From Acidimicrobiales bacterium (GTDB lineage Bacteria > Actinomycetota > Acidimicrobiia > Acidimicrobiales > Acidimicrobilacustridaceae), in the NCBI GenBank assembly GCA_018401565.1, contig JAGYKS010000039.1:310001-374000 (forward strand): a DNA stretch of 64,000 nucleotides, in the 5' to 3' direction. Under the pieces are notes generated by a model that saw only the letters and a program-made list of their open reading frames with translations, was not told the DNA's origin and searched no databases. Shown in pieces: positions 29,217 through 39,096 of this stretch. Every line of letters starts with the position of its first letter. Within the stretch, counting starts at the first letter, position 1. The translations under genes and the position numbers were made by a program.

Positions 29217-30708
29217 CTAACGACCCTGCCGGGGCGGCAGCGCGAGGGCGGCATCGAGCACGGTGCGGGCCACCGGCCCGGCGATCGACGACCCGGTGGC
29301 TCCGCCACCGGTCTGGTTCAACACCACCACCGCCAACGCCACGTGGGCCTCGCCGGGTGGTCCGGCAAACGCCATGATCCAGGTGTGCTGCCGGGGGGGC
29401 TCGGTGCCGAGCTGGGCCGTGCCGGTCTTGCCCCCCACCTGCACCCCGGCGGTGACCAGCGACGAGGCGGTCCCCTGCTCGACGACGGTCACCATGGCGT
29501 CACGCAACACCTGGTTGGCGGCCGGCTCCAGACGGCGTGCGCCACACCCTGCGGCTCGGTGCGCTGCACCACCCGCCCACTGCGGTCGGTCACTTCACGC
29601 ACCACCGTGGGGGCCATCATGGTGCCGCCGTTGCCGATCGCAGCTGCCACCAGCGCCATCTGCAACGGTGTGGCCAGCACGTCGTTTTGGCCGATGGACG
29701 CCTGGGCCAGGCGGGGAGGTCCTGGGTGAACTCGGTGGGGAACAGCGACTCGGCCGGGCCGGGCAGGTCGATGGGCACGGTGTCGTTGAAGCCGAACGCC
29801 TCGGCCCCGTCGATCATGCCGGCGGGTCCCACGGTCTCGACCCCCATGCGCGAAAACGATGTATTGCACGACACCCGCAGGACCTCCACCAGCGCCCCAC
29901 CACAGGCGAGGCCGTCGAAGTTGGTGATGGGCCGGGTGGTCTGCGGTGGCACCCACTGGGTCTCCACCGGGTACACCGGGGCGTCGGCAGTGACCGTGCC
30001 CTGACGCAGCCCGCTGGCGGCGGTCACCACCTTGAACGTCGAGCCCGGGAAGTAGCGCTCCTGGTAGCTGTGGTTGAGCAACGGGTTCCCTGGGTCTGCC
30101 AGCAGTTGCGCCCGTGCATCCCGGGCCGCCTGCAGGTCCGTGGTGGACAGCGCGTTGGGGTCGTAGCTGGGTGACGACCACAACGCCAGCACTTCGCCGG
30201 TGCGTGGATCGACCACCACCACCGAGCCGTCACGGTCACCCAGCGCGTCGGCTGCCACGCGTTGCAGCCCGGCGTCCACCGACAGTTGCACGTCGCCCAC
30301 CGGCGAGCGATCCACCAGTGCGTCACGCCAACCCGACAGCTGCTGGCCGAACGTGGTGCCCTCCAGTTCGGCGTTGTAGGTGTCCTCCACCCCCGTCGCC
30401 CCGAACTCGAACGAGAAGTAGCCGGTGACCGGTGCCATGAGGTCGCCCAACGGATAGCGCCGTTCGCGCTGGAACCGTTCGTCGGGGGCCTCGTCGGCGG
30501 TGAGCACCACCGACTCGGCCACCACCTGGTCGTCGGCCGACACGATGAAGCCCCGGTCACGGTTGAAGGCCCGCTGCACCTGACGGGTGTTGGCGGGATT
30601 GTCGAGGTAGTCGTCGGCCCGAAACACCTGGACGAGGTTCAACTGGGCGAACAACACCAGATAGGCGGCGATGAGCACCACACCCAGCCGGCGGATCTGC
30701 CGGTTCAC
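29217..30708 (-). CDS. pbpA: penicillin-binding protein (PbpA type), two frameshifts
   Basis: Class B transpeptidase of about 496 residues. One N-terminal anchor helix, a dimerisation region, then catalytic motifs FPGSTFKVV (nucleophile Ser and Lys), SCNTSF and GGKTGTAQ, in that order. Frame shifts near 29715 and 29525; LAQASIGQNDVLATPLQMA and LRDAMVTVVEQGTASSL are in their normal places across the joins. The start overlaps the RodA stop by four bases, the usual PBP/SEDS pairing for elongation or septation. Confidence 0.9.
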
Positions 30709-32042
30709 GCTGTCGACCTGCCAGTCGTGGTGGCGGTGGTGGTGGTGGCGGTGTTGGTGGCGGTGGCGCTGCGCTCGGCTGCCCGACGGTTGTTGCCGTC
30801 AGAGATCCGCACCAACAGCGCCACCAGCAGCCAGCTGCCCAACAGGCTGGATCCGCCGTAGGACACAAACGGCAGGGTGATGCCGGTCAACGGGAGCACC
30901 CGGGTCACCCCGGCGATGATGATGAACGCCTGAACCCCCAACAGCGCCGACAGGCCGGTGGCCAGCAGCTTGTCGAACGGGTTGTCGGCCCATACGGCGG
31001 TGCGCAGTCCGGCACCCACCAGCAGCAGGAATGCGATGAGTATCGCTGTGCCGCCCACCAGGCCCAGCTCCTGGGCGAACACGGCGAAGATGAAGTCGGT
31101 CTCAGCCACCGGGATGCTGACGGTTCCCGAAAGACCCAGACCGGTGCCAGCCAGTCCCCCGTCGGCCATGGCGAAAATCGACTGGGCGATCTGGTACCCC
31201 TCGCCGGACACATCGGCCCATGGGTCGAGCCACACCCGCACCCGGCGCTGCACATGGCCGAACATGCTCCACGCCACAACCGATCCGAGTGCGAACAGCC
31301 CGCTGCCCACCACCAGATACGACACCCGCTGGGTGGCCACCCACAGCATCACGATGAACAGGGCAAAAAACAGCAGCGACGACCCCAGGTCGGTCTGGTA
31401 CATCATCACCAGCAGCGACACCCCCCAGGCCACCAGCACCGGGCCGAGGTGCTTGGGGTCGGGGATGCGCAGGCGTCCCACCCCCCACGATCCCAGCGAC
31501 AGCAGTTCGCGCTTTTCCACAAGGTAGCCAGCGAAGAAAATGGCCAGCGCCACCTTGGCGAACTCCCCGGGCTGGAAGGTGACCGGACCGAAATTGACCC
31601 AGATGCGGGCGCCACCCACCGAGGTGCCCAACGGCGTGAACGGCAGGGCGATGAGCACCAGACCCAACAGTCCGATGGTCCAGCGGTAGGTGGACAGGTC
31701 CCGACTGTGGCGCACCACCGCCAGCACCACGGTCAACACCCCCACGCCGAGCAGGGTCCACAGCGCCTGCAAGGCGGCGAGGTCTGGATTGATGCGGGCG
31801 ATCACCACGTAGCCCAGGCCGTTGAGCGCCGCTGCCAGCGGCACGAAGGTGGGGTCGGCCTGGGGCGCCAGCCACCGGGTGATGAGGTTGGTGGACACCA
31901 GCAACGCCAGCATGGCCCCCAAAAACGGCAGCACGTTGGCCGGTAGCCGGCTGTCGAGACCGAGGCTGGCCAGGACGTAGGCGACGGCGACGACAACAAC
32001 CACCAGCAGCAGCAGCCCGAGTTCGGTGTTGCGTCTCGCCAC
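30705..32042 (-). CDS. rodA: SEDS-family peptidoglycan polymerase (RodA/FtsW)
   Basis: Intact SEDS protein of 445 residues with about ten or more membrane helices. Conserved stretches include GSVVAWSMFGHVQRRVRVWLD-type loop with the DPW signature, GQLIAQSIFA-like QIAQSIFAMADG and the final PFVSYGGSSLLG. SEDS proteins polymerise glycan strands with a class B PBP, encoded here immediately downstream. A Thr-rich C-terminus follows the last helix. Starts ATG 32042, ten bases after pstP. Confidence 0.92.
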   Translation of the reverse strand: MARRNTELGLLLLVVVVVAVAYVLASLGLDSRLPANVLPFLGAMLALLVSTNLITRWLAPQADPTFVPLAAALNGLGYVVIARINPDLAALQALWTLLGVGVLTVVLAVVRHSRDLSTYRWTIGLLGLVLIALPFTPLGTSVGGARIWVNFGPVTFQPGEFAKVALAIFFAGYLVEKRELLSLGSWGVGRLRIPDPKHLGPVLVAWGVSLLVMMYQTDLGSSLLFFALFIVMLWVATQRVSYLVVGSGLFALGSVVAWSMFGHVQRRVRVWLDPWADVSGEGYQIAQSIFAMADGGLAGTGLGLSGTVSIPVAETDFIFAVFAQELGLVGGTAILIAFLLLVGAGLRTAVWADNPFDKLLATGLSALLGVQAFIIIAGVTRVLPLTGITLPFVSYGGSSLLGSWLLVALLVRISDGNNRRAAERSATATNTATTTTATTTGRSTA

Positions 32043-32051
32043 AGTGGCCCC

Positions 32052-33488
32052 TCAGCCGCCGGGCGTCGTGATGATGGGGATCGTGACGGTGGTGGTCGAC
32101 GTGGACGACGTTGTTGAGGTGGTCGGGGAGGTCGTGGTGGTCGGGGGGGTCGTGGTGGTCGGGGTGGTCTGCTCTCGCAGGTTCTCCACGTAGGTCAGGG
32201 CATCAGTGAGCGATGGTTCGGGGTGGCCCTCGGTAACCGACCGACGGGCCACGGCGGGCAAGTCGTCCACGCGCAAATCGGTCTCGGCCACCACCGTCGG
32301 GTTGAACCACAGCAACCCTCCGGGCTGACCCTGGAACACCACCACCGTGGTGCCGGCGGGGTCGGTGCCCACGAAATAGGTGTTGCGGGCGGCGAAGCCA
32401 ATCACGGCGAACGTGCCACCGACCAGCACCAACAGTGCCAGCAGGAACACACCAACCCGCCAGGTGAAGCGGGTGCGACGGGCACCGTCGACCGTGGCCA
32501 CACCCGACGACCCGGGCCCGGAGGCACCACCGGTGGGGGCGGACCTCACCACGGCGGGGCCCATCACGGCGGCGCCATCGCGGGCATCACGGCGGGCGCC
32601 ATCGCGGCGCGCCTGCCCGCCCGGCATTCCCGCCCCGCCGCCATCTGTCGCGTTGAGGGCCACCACAGGCTCATCGGCCACTCCACCACCAGTGGCCAAC
32701 ACCCTGGACCGACCGTCGGCGGACATCCCCCCGAGGTCTGACACCGACGCAGCCGCCTCCACCACATCCACAACGGCCACGGTGATGTTGTCGCGTCCGC
32801 CACCTTCATTGGCCAACCGGACCAGTTCGTCGGCAGCCAGCGCCGGGTCGTCGAACTGCAGCAGCACCGCAGCAATGACGTCCTCATCCACCTCGTTGGT
32901 GAGTCCGTCCGAGCACATCAGGTAGCGGTCACCGGTCACCGGCTTGAGGTCCCAGCTGTCAACCATCACGACCGGGTCCACCCCCAGGGCACGGGTGATG
33001 ATGTTGCGCTGCGGGTGCACGGCGGCCTCGGCGGCGGTCAGTTGGCCCTGACGCTCCAACGTGGCCACGAGGCTGTGGTCCTGGCTGATCTGCAGGAGTT
33101 GCGACCCGCCGGCAGCAAGCAGGTAGGTCCGCGAGTCGCCCACGTTGGCCAGCACCAGCATGTCGTCGGCGCCGTCGGGTTGGGAACCCGGGGCCAGCGC
33201 CAAAGCGGTGACGGTGGTGCCCATGCCTGCCATGTCCGGTGAGCTGCCGGCCCGTTCGATCACGGCGGTGTTGGCGTCCACCACGGCCTCGGGCAGCGAC
33301 GCTGCGCCGTGGGCGTTGAGGTGTGACCTGATCGACGCCACCGCCACCTCGGCAGCGACCTCGCCTGCCTGGTGACCGCCCATGCCGTCGGCCACCACCC
33401 ACAGGTCGTCGGTGGACAGCACCCGGTCCTGGTTCACCTGGCGGACCTGCCCCACGTCGGTGGCCGTTGCCGACCGCAGGATCGTCAC
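32052..33488 (-). CDS. pstP: PP2C-type Ser/Thr phosphatase
   Basis: Membrane-anchored PPM phosphatase of 478 residues. N-terminal catalytic domain with metal-binding ADGMGGHQAGEVA, NVGDSRTYL, and CSDGLTNEV with the late Asp GGRDNITV. A juxtamembrane linker and one helix near residue 345 lead to an extracellular domain and a Thr/Pro-rich tail. It dephosphorylates PknB and its targets. Overlaps fhaB by four bases. No frame problems. Confidence 0.93.
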   Translation of the reverse strand: MTILRSATATDVGQVRQVNQDRVLSTDDLWVVADGMGGHQAGEVAAEVAVASIRSHLNAHGAASLPEAVVDANTAVIERAGSSPDMAGMGTTVTALALAPGSQPDGADDMLVLANVGDSRTYLLAAGGSQLLQISQDHSLVATLERQGQLTAAEAAVHPQRNIITRALGVDPVVMVDSWDLKPVTGDRYLMCSDGLTNEVDEDVIAAVLLQFDDPALAADELVRLANEGGGRDNITVAVVDVVEAAASVSDLGGMSADGRSRVLATGGGVADEPVVALNATDGGGAGMPGGQARRDGARRDARDGAAVMGPAVVRSAPTGGASGPGSSGVATVDGARRTRFTWRVGVFLLALLVLVGGTFAVIGFAARNTYFVGTDPAGTTVVVFQGQPGGLLWFNPTVVAETDLRVDDLPAVARRSVTEGHPEPSLTDALTYVENLREQTTPTTTTPPTTTTSPTTSTTSSTSTTTVTIPIITTPGG

Positions 33489-34075
33489 CGCAGCTCCATC
33501 ACGATGCTGCCCATGGCGAGATGGTCACCGACCGACAACCGACGCGACCCGCCAACCCGTTCGGCCCCGCCAACCCGTTCGGCATTGACCCAGGTGCCGT
33601 TGGTGGAGCCCAGATCCTCCACGAACCAGCGTCCGTCCGCCAGGTACACACGAGCGTGGACCTGTGACACGAACGAGTCGTCGAGCACCACCGAACATCC
33701 CCCGCCGCGACCCACGGTCAGCTCGCTGCCAGCCAGCGCATACCGGGTACCTGCCGTTTCCGCAGGTGCCACCACCACCAGTTCGGAGCCCGGCGTTCCC
33801 GCCCCCGCACTCGCCGCCGGTGCCGTCACCGGTGGCACCACTGGGACCGACGCTCCGGTGGGCGGCGACGACAACGGCACCCCGGAACCACCACGGCCCG
33901 GCGATGACATGGCCGGGCCCCGGGATCGACCCGAGGTGGCGGGCGCCGCACCGGCATCGTCGAGTCGGCGCGGCGGAGCCAACTCGGCCCACACCGCCCG
34001 CACGACACGGAACAAAAACAGGTACACCAGGCCAAGCATCGAGAACTTCAGCAACGCAAGCAGTTGCTCGGACAC
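33485..34075 (-). CDS. fhaB: FHA-domain membrane protein FhaB (FipA type)
   Basis: 196 residues: an N-terminal membrane helix (LALLKFSMLGLVYLFLF), a Pro/Ala/Gly-rich linker, and a C-terminal FHA domain with GRGGGC (phosphothreonine loop), VSQVHARVYL and LGSTNGTWVN. FHA domains read phosphothreonines made by PknB. I chose GTG 34075 since the frame before it reads into the FhaA end with no domain. The stop overlaps the PstP start. Confidence 0.9.
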   Translation of the reverse strand: MSEQLLALLKFSMLGLVYLFLFRVVRAVWAELAPPRRLDDAGAAPATSGRSRGPAMSSPGRGGSGVPLSSPPTGASVPVVPPVTAPAASAGAGTPGSELVVVAPAETAGTRYALAGSELTVGRGGGCSVVLDDSFVSQVHARVYLADGRWFVEDLGSTNGTWVNAERVGGAERVGGSRRLSVGDHLAMGSIVMELR

Positions 34076-34142
34076 AGATCCGAACCTTACCGGTCGTCCG
34101 CCGGCACCGACCTCTGTACGGGGCCGGGTGACAGCGAGGGCG

Positions 34143-34808
34143 TCATGACGCCTCGAAGCGCAGGTGGGTGGAACCGAATCCCAGATCGTCACCGTCACGA
34201 AGGATCCGTTCGGTGATGGTGACCCCGTTGACCCGTGTTCCGTTGGTCGACCCCAGGTCCATGAGCACGAACTCGTCGCCCCGGGGACGGATCTCGGCGT
34301 GATGGCGCGACACCTTGGCGTCGACCAGCACCATCTCGCAGTCCGGAGCCCGACCTACGTGCACCGTGTCGGCGTCGAGCACGAACCGTTGTCCGTCGGG
34401 CAGGACCAGCGTGCCCGGGCCCACCCCGCCCGGCCCCTGCTGCATTCGGGCGTCGATGCGGAACTCGCCGGTGCGCAGCGCGTCATCACACCCCAGCGCC
34501 ACGCTGACCGGCCCACAAAACACGTAGCCCTCGTCGCGGGCATGCTCGCGTGCGGCGTCGGCGAGCTCGCCCTCGAGTTGCGACCGGATCCCGCCGAGGT
34601 GCTCGTCGTCGGTGGCCGACACGGTGACGGCAAAGTCGTTGGGAACGCAAAGTCGACCCTGCACGTCCACCGAACGGGCGATGTCCATCTCCCGAGCCAG
34701 ACGTCGGCCCAATTCAACGGGTCGGACCCCGGAACGGAACATACGGGCAAACATGCCCTCGACCAGATTCTCCAGTCGACGTTCAAACCCACCGATTCCC
34801 ACGGGCAA
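34143..34808 (-). CDS. fhaA: FhaA, DUF3662 plus FHA domain
   Basis: 221 residues. N-terminal DUF3662 domain (FERRLENLVEGMFARMFRSG) of about 110 residues, then a C-terminal FHA domain with VGRAPDCEM, VSRHHAEI and LGSTNGTRVN. In mycobacteria FhaA binds the MviN/MurJ pseudokinase domain and PBPs to regulate lipid II flow. It is the first gene of the division cluster, and 67 bases separate it from fhaB. The linker is much shorter than in mycobacteria. Confidence 0.92.
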   Translation of the reverse strand: MPVGIGGFERRLENLVEGMFARMFRSGVRPVELGRRLAREMDIARSVDVQGRLCVPNDFAVTVSATDDEHLGGIRSQLEGELADAAREHARDEGYVFCGPVSVALGCDDALRTGEFRIDARMQQGPGGVGPGTLVLPDGQRFVLDADTVHVGRAPDCEMVLVDAKVSRHHAEIRPRGDEFVLMDLGSTNGTRVNGVTITERILRDGDDLGFGSTHLRFEAS

Positions 34809-34851
34809 AGCCTACCGAGCACCACGCAGGACCGAGATTCGCGGGTGGTCG

Positions 34852-35124
34852 TCAGTCACAACACGAATCACGCCAACCGCACGACGTACATCGCTCGTGG
34901 GCGTGTTCGGGTGCCATGGTCCCGCCGCACAACGGGCACTCAGCAAACGTGCCCAGCGGTGATCGGGCACAGGTGGCCGCTGTTGGATAGCGAACCGGCT
35001 CGGGGCGAGGGAGCATCTGGGGTGCGGCCGCAGAGTCGCCCTGCGACGCGCCCTGCGATGTGCCCTGCGATGTGCCCTGCGATGTGCCCTGCGGTGCGAC
35101 TCGCAACTTCGTGTGATCGTCCAC
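34852..35124 (-). CDS. small zinc-ribbon protein with an N-terminal QGTS repeat
   Basis: 90 residues. The N-terminal half has five four-residue repeats (QGTS, QGTS, QGTS, QGAS, QGDS), encoded by a 12-bp tandem. The C-terminal half has CPLCGGTM and CTSCGW, a two-knuckle zinc ribbon. GTG at 35124 is the probable start; upstream the frame belongs to the opposite-strand region. It is 44 bases before fhaA on the same strand and may be co-transcribed with it. Function unknown. Confidence 0.6.
   Translation of the reverse strand: MDDHTKLRVAPQGTSQGTSQGTSQGASQGDSAAAPQMLPRPEPVRYPTAATCARSPLGTFAECPLCGGTMAPEHAHERCTSCGWRDSCCD
35038..35097 (-). repeat. 12-bp tandem repeat, five units, in frame
   Basis: Five consecutive units of GCCCTGCGATGT type (35038-35049, then 35050-35061, 35062-35073, 35074-35085, 35086-35097). 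Three middle units are identical and the outer ones differ by a few bases. The period is a multiple of three, so copy number can change without frameshift. Confidence 0.92.
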
Positions 35125-35370
35125 CGCCCCGATGGTAGGCAGAGGTGCCGGTCGCCGCGGTGACCCCACGCTGATGGCGTGCGCCGTTACCGCTGGTGGG
35201 CTAGACAGACCCCACCGGGGGGACCTCACCGGGGGATCAGGGAGGTTGCAGGCAGGACCGGTTTCGTCCGGGCCCGGCAGCAGCCGCCCTACATGGTCTT
35301 CGCATCGGGTGGTCTTCACATCGGGCGGTCTTTTTTCGGGTCGCCACCAGCCATCGCCGACGGGGAGACC
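35125..35370 (+). other. 246-base divergent promoter region
   Basis: Lies between the zinc-ribbon gene (minus) and the phosphotransferase (plus). It contains an ATG at 35292 in frame with the phosphotransferase, but that start gives 26 extra residues that match no domain. No palindrome stands out. Confidence 0.4.
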
Positions 35371-36455
35371 ATGCTCGATCCTGTGTTCCAGCCCGACGAG
35401 GTCACCGCCTCCTGGCTGTCGGCCGCGCTGCAGGCCGCCGGCGAGGCCACCGGCGACGTGACGTCCATGACCGCCGAGCACATCGGAGCCGGCAAGGTGG
35501 GCGACAACGTGCGGTTCACCATGCAGTGGTCGCCACCCGGCTCGGGGCCGGCCACCATCGTGGGCAAGTTCCCATCGGCTGACCCCATGAGCCGCACCGC
35601 CGGAGTGGCGCTGGGCAACTACGAGCGCGAGGTGCGGTTCTACCGGGATCTGCTGGCCACCGTGGCCGTGCGCGCACCCCGATGCCACCTGGTGGACATG
35701 GACGAAACCACCGGCGACTTCGTGCTGCTGATGGCCGATCTGGCCCCGGCCCAGGTGGGCGACCAGGTCACCGGCTGCACCGCCGACGAGGCCGCCGCCG
35801 CCGTTGACGAACTGGTGGGCCTGCACGCTCCGCGGTGGGGCGACCCCACGCTGTTGGACTACGGCGAGTGGCTCGGCCCCCGGCTGGTGGGAGCAGGACC
35901 CACCCTCGTCGACGCCTACGCCATGATGCTGCCGGGGTTTTGGACCGCTACGGCGACATGCTGAGCCCCGAGGCGGCCGCCACCGCCGAACGCTTCACCG
36001 ACGTGATGCCCCAGTGGGTGGAACCCACCGGCGACCCGTTGACACTCACCCACAACGACTACCGGCTCGACAACCTGCTGTTTGGCACCAACCCCACCGA
36101 CGGGTCGGCGTACGCCGCCGTGGTGGACTGGCAGACCATCGGTCTGGGGCCCGGGGTGGCCGACGTGTCGTACTTCGTGGGAGCTGGCCTGCTGCCCGAC
36201 GCCCGCCGGGCCACCGAGCGAGACCTGGTGGCGCGCTACGTCGAGGTGCTGTCGGCCACCGGTGTGGACATCACCTTCGACGCCGCCTGGCACACCTACC
36301 GCCGCACGTGTGCCGCCGGCATGGTGATGGCCGTGTTCGCCTCCACGGTGGTGGGCCCCGGCGAACGCAGCGACGCCATGTTCTGCGCCATGGCCGAACG
36401 TCACGCCATCCAGGTCGCCGACCTGGACGTGATCGACATGCTGCGAGGCGCATGA
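35371..36455 (+). CDS. aminoglycoside-phosphotransferase-like kinase, one frameshift
   Basis: APH/ecdysteroid-kinase-like protein of about 362 residues. ATP-binding N-lobe with the catalytic LTHNDYRLDNLLF (HxDxxxxN) and the Mg-binding VVDWQTIGL. The frame breaks near 35938, where GGGGTTTT is one T short of the frame that continues GFLDRYGDM. ATG 35371 has GGGGAG 5-8 bases upstream. It overlaps no gene but is one base from the next start, so the two form an operon. Members of this clade phosphorylate sterol- or hydroxyl-bearing small molecules; which one is unknown. Confidence 0.8.
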
Positions 36456-36456
36456 C

Positions 36457-37494
36457 ATGGACAACCTCACCGCCGCCGACGAACTGCTGGTGCATCAGCT
36501 GCCCGAACCGCTCACCCGCAAGGCCCTGCATCACGAGTACTGGCGCGAGAGCTACTTCTTTGTGGCCCATCCTCCCGGGGGTGCGGCCACCGACGACGTG
36601 GTGATCGTGACGCTGGCCACCTACCCCCAGCACCGCACCATGGACAGCTACCAGATGGGTCGCATGGACGGTGGCCACGTGTTCGCCCTGCATGCCCGTG
36701 ACTGGGGCGACGACCCCCACACGGCGACGGCCGGCCCGGTCCACATCGACATCACCGAGCCCTACCGCACCGCCCGGGTGGTGGTTGACGACACCGACGC
36801 CGCCGTGGCTGCGGTGGACCTCACCTTCACCGCCCGCACCGAGCCCTACGCCCTGCGGCGGGGCACCATGCGGTGGCGCGACGAGGTGGTGTGGGACCAG
36901 AGCCACATGTTCCAGGCCGGGGTGTTCAACGGCAGCTACACCCGAAACGGCGTCACCCACGAGGTGCGCGACTGGATCGGCCAGCGGGACCACTCGTGGG
37001 GTATCCGCAACCACCAGCGATGCCCGATGTGGATGTGGCTGGCCCTGCAGTTCGACGACGAGATGCTGGGGGTTTGGCACTGGGAGTACGCCAACGGCGC
37101 ACCGGTGTACACCGACGGCTGCGCCGCCCCAGCCCTGGCAACCAATGGTGGTGCGGTGGGGTCGGGCGGTGGCGAACCGGTACCGCTGGTGGGTTTCACC
37201 CACGACCTCCACTTCACCGACGCCGCCGGCAACGCCGTGGACTACGGCCGTGACGGCCTCGACGCGTCTGGGTTGGCCGGTCGGGTGGTGATGCGGTTCG
37301 CCGACGGACGCAGCGTGACCATCGACGGCGAGGGCGAACGGGCCGCCCCCTACGGCGAACGCGGCGGTGGCCAGTACCTGTTGCGCATCACCGCCGACGA
37401 CGGACGCACCGGTGTGGGCATCTACGAGGTCACCGGCGCCCACCACCACCGGTTCTTCCCCGTCCCGCGGGGCGAGCAGCTCCCGCCGGGCTGA
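36457..37494 (+). CDS. DUF7064/DUF7065-like beta-barrel protein
   Basis: Intact protein of 345 residues with no signal peptide. It carries the RDHSWGIRN motif and a Trp-rich beta pattern, as in the DUF7064/7065 and hydroxyneurosporene-synthase (CrtC)-like group. This group often lies beside phosphotransferases of the APH type in actinobacterial terpenoid or steroid clusters. It starts one base after the kinase stop. Role probably involves a lipophilic ligand; I cannot name a reaction. Confidence 0.7.
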   Translation: MDNLTAADELLVHQLPEPLTRKALHHEYWRESYFFVAHPPGGAATDDVVIVTLATYPQHRTMDSYQMGRMDGGHVFALHARDWGDDPHTATAGPVHIDITEPYRTARVVVDDTDAAVAAVDLTFTARTEPYALRRGTMRWRDEVVWDQSHMFQAGVFNGSYTRNGVTHEVRDWIGQRDHSWGIRNHQRCPMWMWLALQFDDEMLGVWHWEYANGAPVYTDGCAAPALATNGGAVGSGGGEPVPLVGFTHDLHFTDAAGNAVDYGRDGLDASGLAGRVVMRFADGRSVTIDGEGERAAPYGERGGGQYLLRITADDGRTGVGIYEVTGAHHHRFFPVPRGEQLPPG

Positions 37495-37544
37495 TCGCGC
37501 GTATGTTCGACCCTGTCAGTGGGGGTCGGTACGCTTTGACCCGC

Positions 37545-39040
37545 ATGGCACCACGACGAACCACCTCGACGTCGAACTTCGGCGTCGGTCGCCGTGAGGG
37601 CCACGACGCCTCGGGGTTCTACGACCGGTTCCGCCCCCCGGAACTGAGCACCGACGACACCGTGGCCCCACCGACACCGGTTGCCGAGCCGTTCGTGTGC
37701 GGCGATGCCCGGTCCATGGCGGCAGTCGCCGACAACTCGGTGGCCCTGGTGGTCACGTCACCGCCGTACTTCGCCGGCAAACAATACGAGGAGGAACTCG
37801 AGCGTGACGGCGTGCCGTCGTCGTACCTTGAGTACCTGCAGATGCTCACCGACGTGTTCGCCGAATGCGTGCGCACCCTCGAGCCCGGCGGACGCATCGC
37901 CGTGAACGTGGCCAATCTGGGACGCAAGCCCTACCGCAGCCTGTCGGCCGACGTCATCCGCATCCTCGAGCACGACCTCGGCCTGCTGCTGCGCGGTGAG
38001 CTGGTGTGGCAAAAAGGTGAGGGGGCGGGCGGGTCGTGTGCGTGGGGGTCGTGGCGCAGCCCGGCCAACCCGGTGCTGCGCGATCTCACCGAGCGAGTGA
38101 TCGTGGCCAGCAAGGGCCGCTTCGACCGGGCCCGCACCGCAAAGCAGCGCGCCACCGAGGGTCTGCCCCACGACAGCACACTGCTGCCCGAAGACTTCCT
38201 CAACCTCACTCTCGATGTGTGGTCCATCCCGCCCGAAAGCGCCAAGCGGGTGGGCCATCCCGCCCCGTTCCCGGTGGAACTGCCCGAGCAACTGATTCGC
38301 CTCTACACCTACGCCGACGACCTGATCCTGGATCCCTTCATGGGCAGCGGGTCGTCGATGGTGGCCGCCGCCCGGCTGGGCCGGCGCTACGTGGGCTACG
38401 ACCTGGACCCCAGCTACGTCGACATCGCCCGCACCCGGGTGGCCACCGAGGGCGCACCACCACTCACCACGCCCGGTGCCGACCTGCCCGGTGCCGACGA
38501 CCTGGCCGCCCGCAAGCTGGCCGAACGGGTGGTCACCGACGCCGGCTTCACCGTCACCGCCCAGCCCCACAAGGTACCCGGTGCCGGGGTCACCGTGGAT
38601 CTGGCCGCCACCGACGGCGCCGGCAACCCGTGGTTGTTTGACGTCGCCGGTGCCTTCACCTCCCAGCGCGGCGGTCTGTCACGCACCGACACCGCCTGGC
38701 GGCACCTGGGGCGGGCCGCTGCGGTCGCCGGCCGCCAACCCGGTGTGCCGTTGGTGCTGCTCACCACCCGGTTGCCCAAGCGGCGCAGCGAAGGCGACAC
38801 CGCGCTGCGCTCGGCAGGCCCAGCGTTGATCCACGATGTGATCGACATGCTTGATGCCGACGCCCGCCAGCGCCTGGCCCACTATGCCGCCGGGGCGAAA
38901 AGTCGGACCAGAAAGGATCCGCACCACGAACCGCCAAGCCCGCTGCGCCCGCCAAGCCCGCTGCCCCCGCCGCCCCCGCCGCCCCCGCTGCGCCCGCCGC
39001 AGGATTCTGGACCGACACTGACCTCACCGCCACCACCTGA
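37545..39040 (+). CDS. DNA methyltransferase (N4/N6, beta class) with an extra C-terminal domain, one frameshift
   Basis: Site-specific amino-methyltransferase of about 500 residues. Motif IV TSPPYF (near residue 67) comes before motif I DPFMGSG (near residue 270), the beta-class order. The target-recognition region lies between. A C-terminal region (about 330-450) reads VDLAATDGAGNPWLFDV and RTDTAWRHLGRAA; it is not part of the methylase core and may be a nuclease-like or specificity domain. An A-run near 38900 is one A short; repair gives a Pro/Ala-rich tail ending FWTDTDLTATT and a stop at 39040. ATG 37545 precedes the conserved GVGRREGHDASGFYDRF; 37503 is an alternative. Confidence 0.8.
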
Positions 39041-39096
39041 TCCATGTCTGGTGACCCAACCCATGTCTGGTGACCTGATCCATGCCTGGTGAACTC
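39041..39096 (+). repeat. three short repeats of CCATGTCTGGTGAC between methylase and next gene
   Basis: Three copies of a CATGTCTGGTGAC-like unit with spacing of 18-20 bases (39042, 39060 and 39081). Each contains an ATG, and the third is the start codon of the downstream gene. It may be an accident of duplication of the translation start. Confidence 0.7.
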
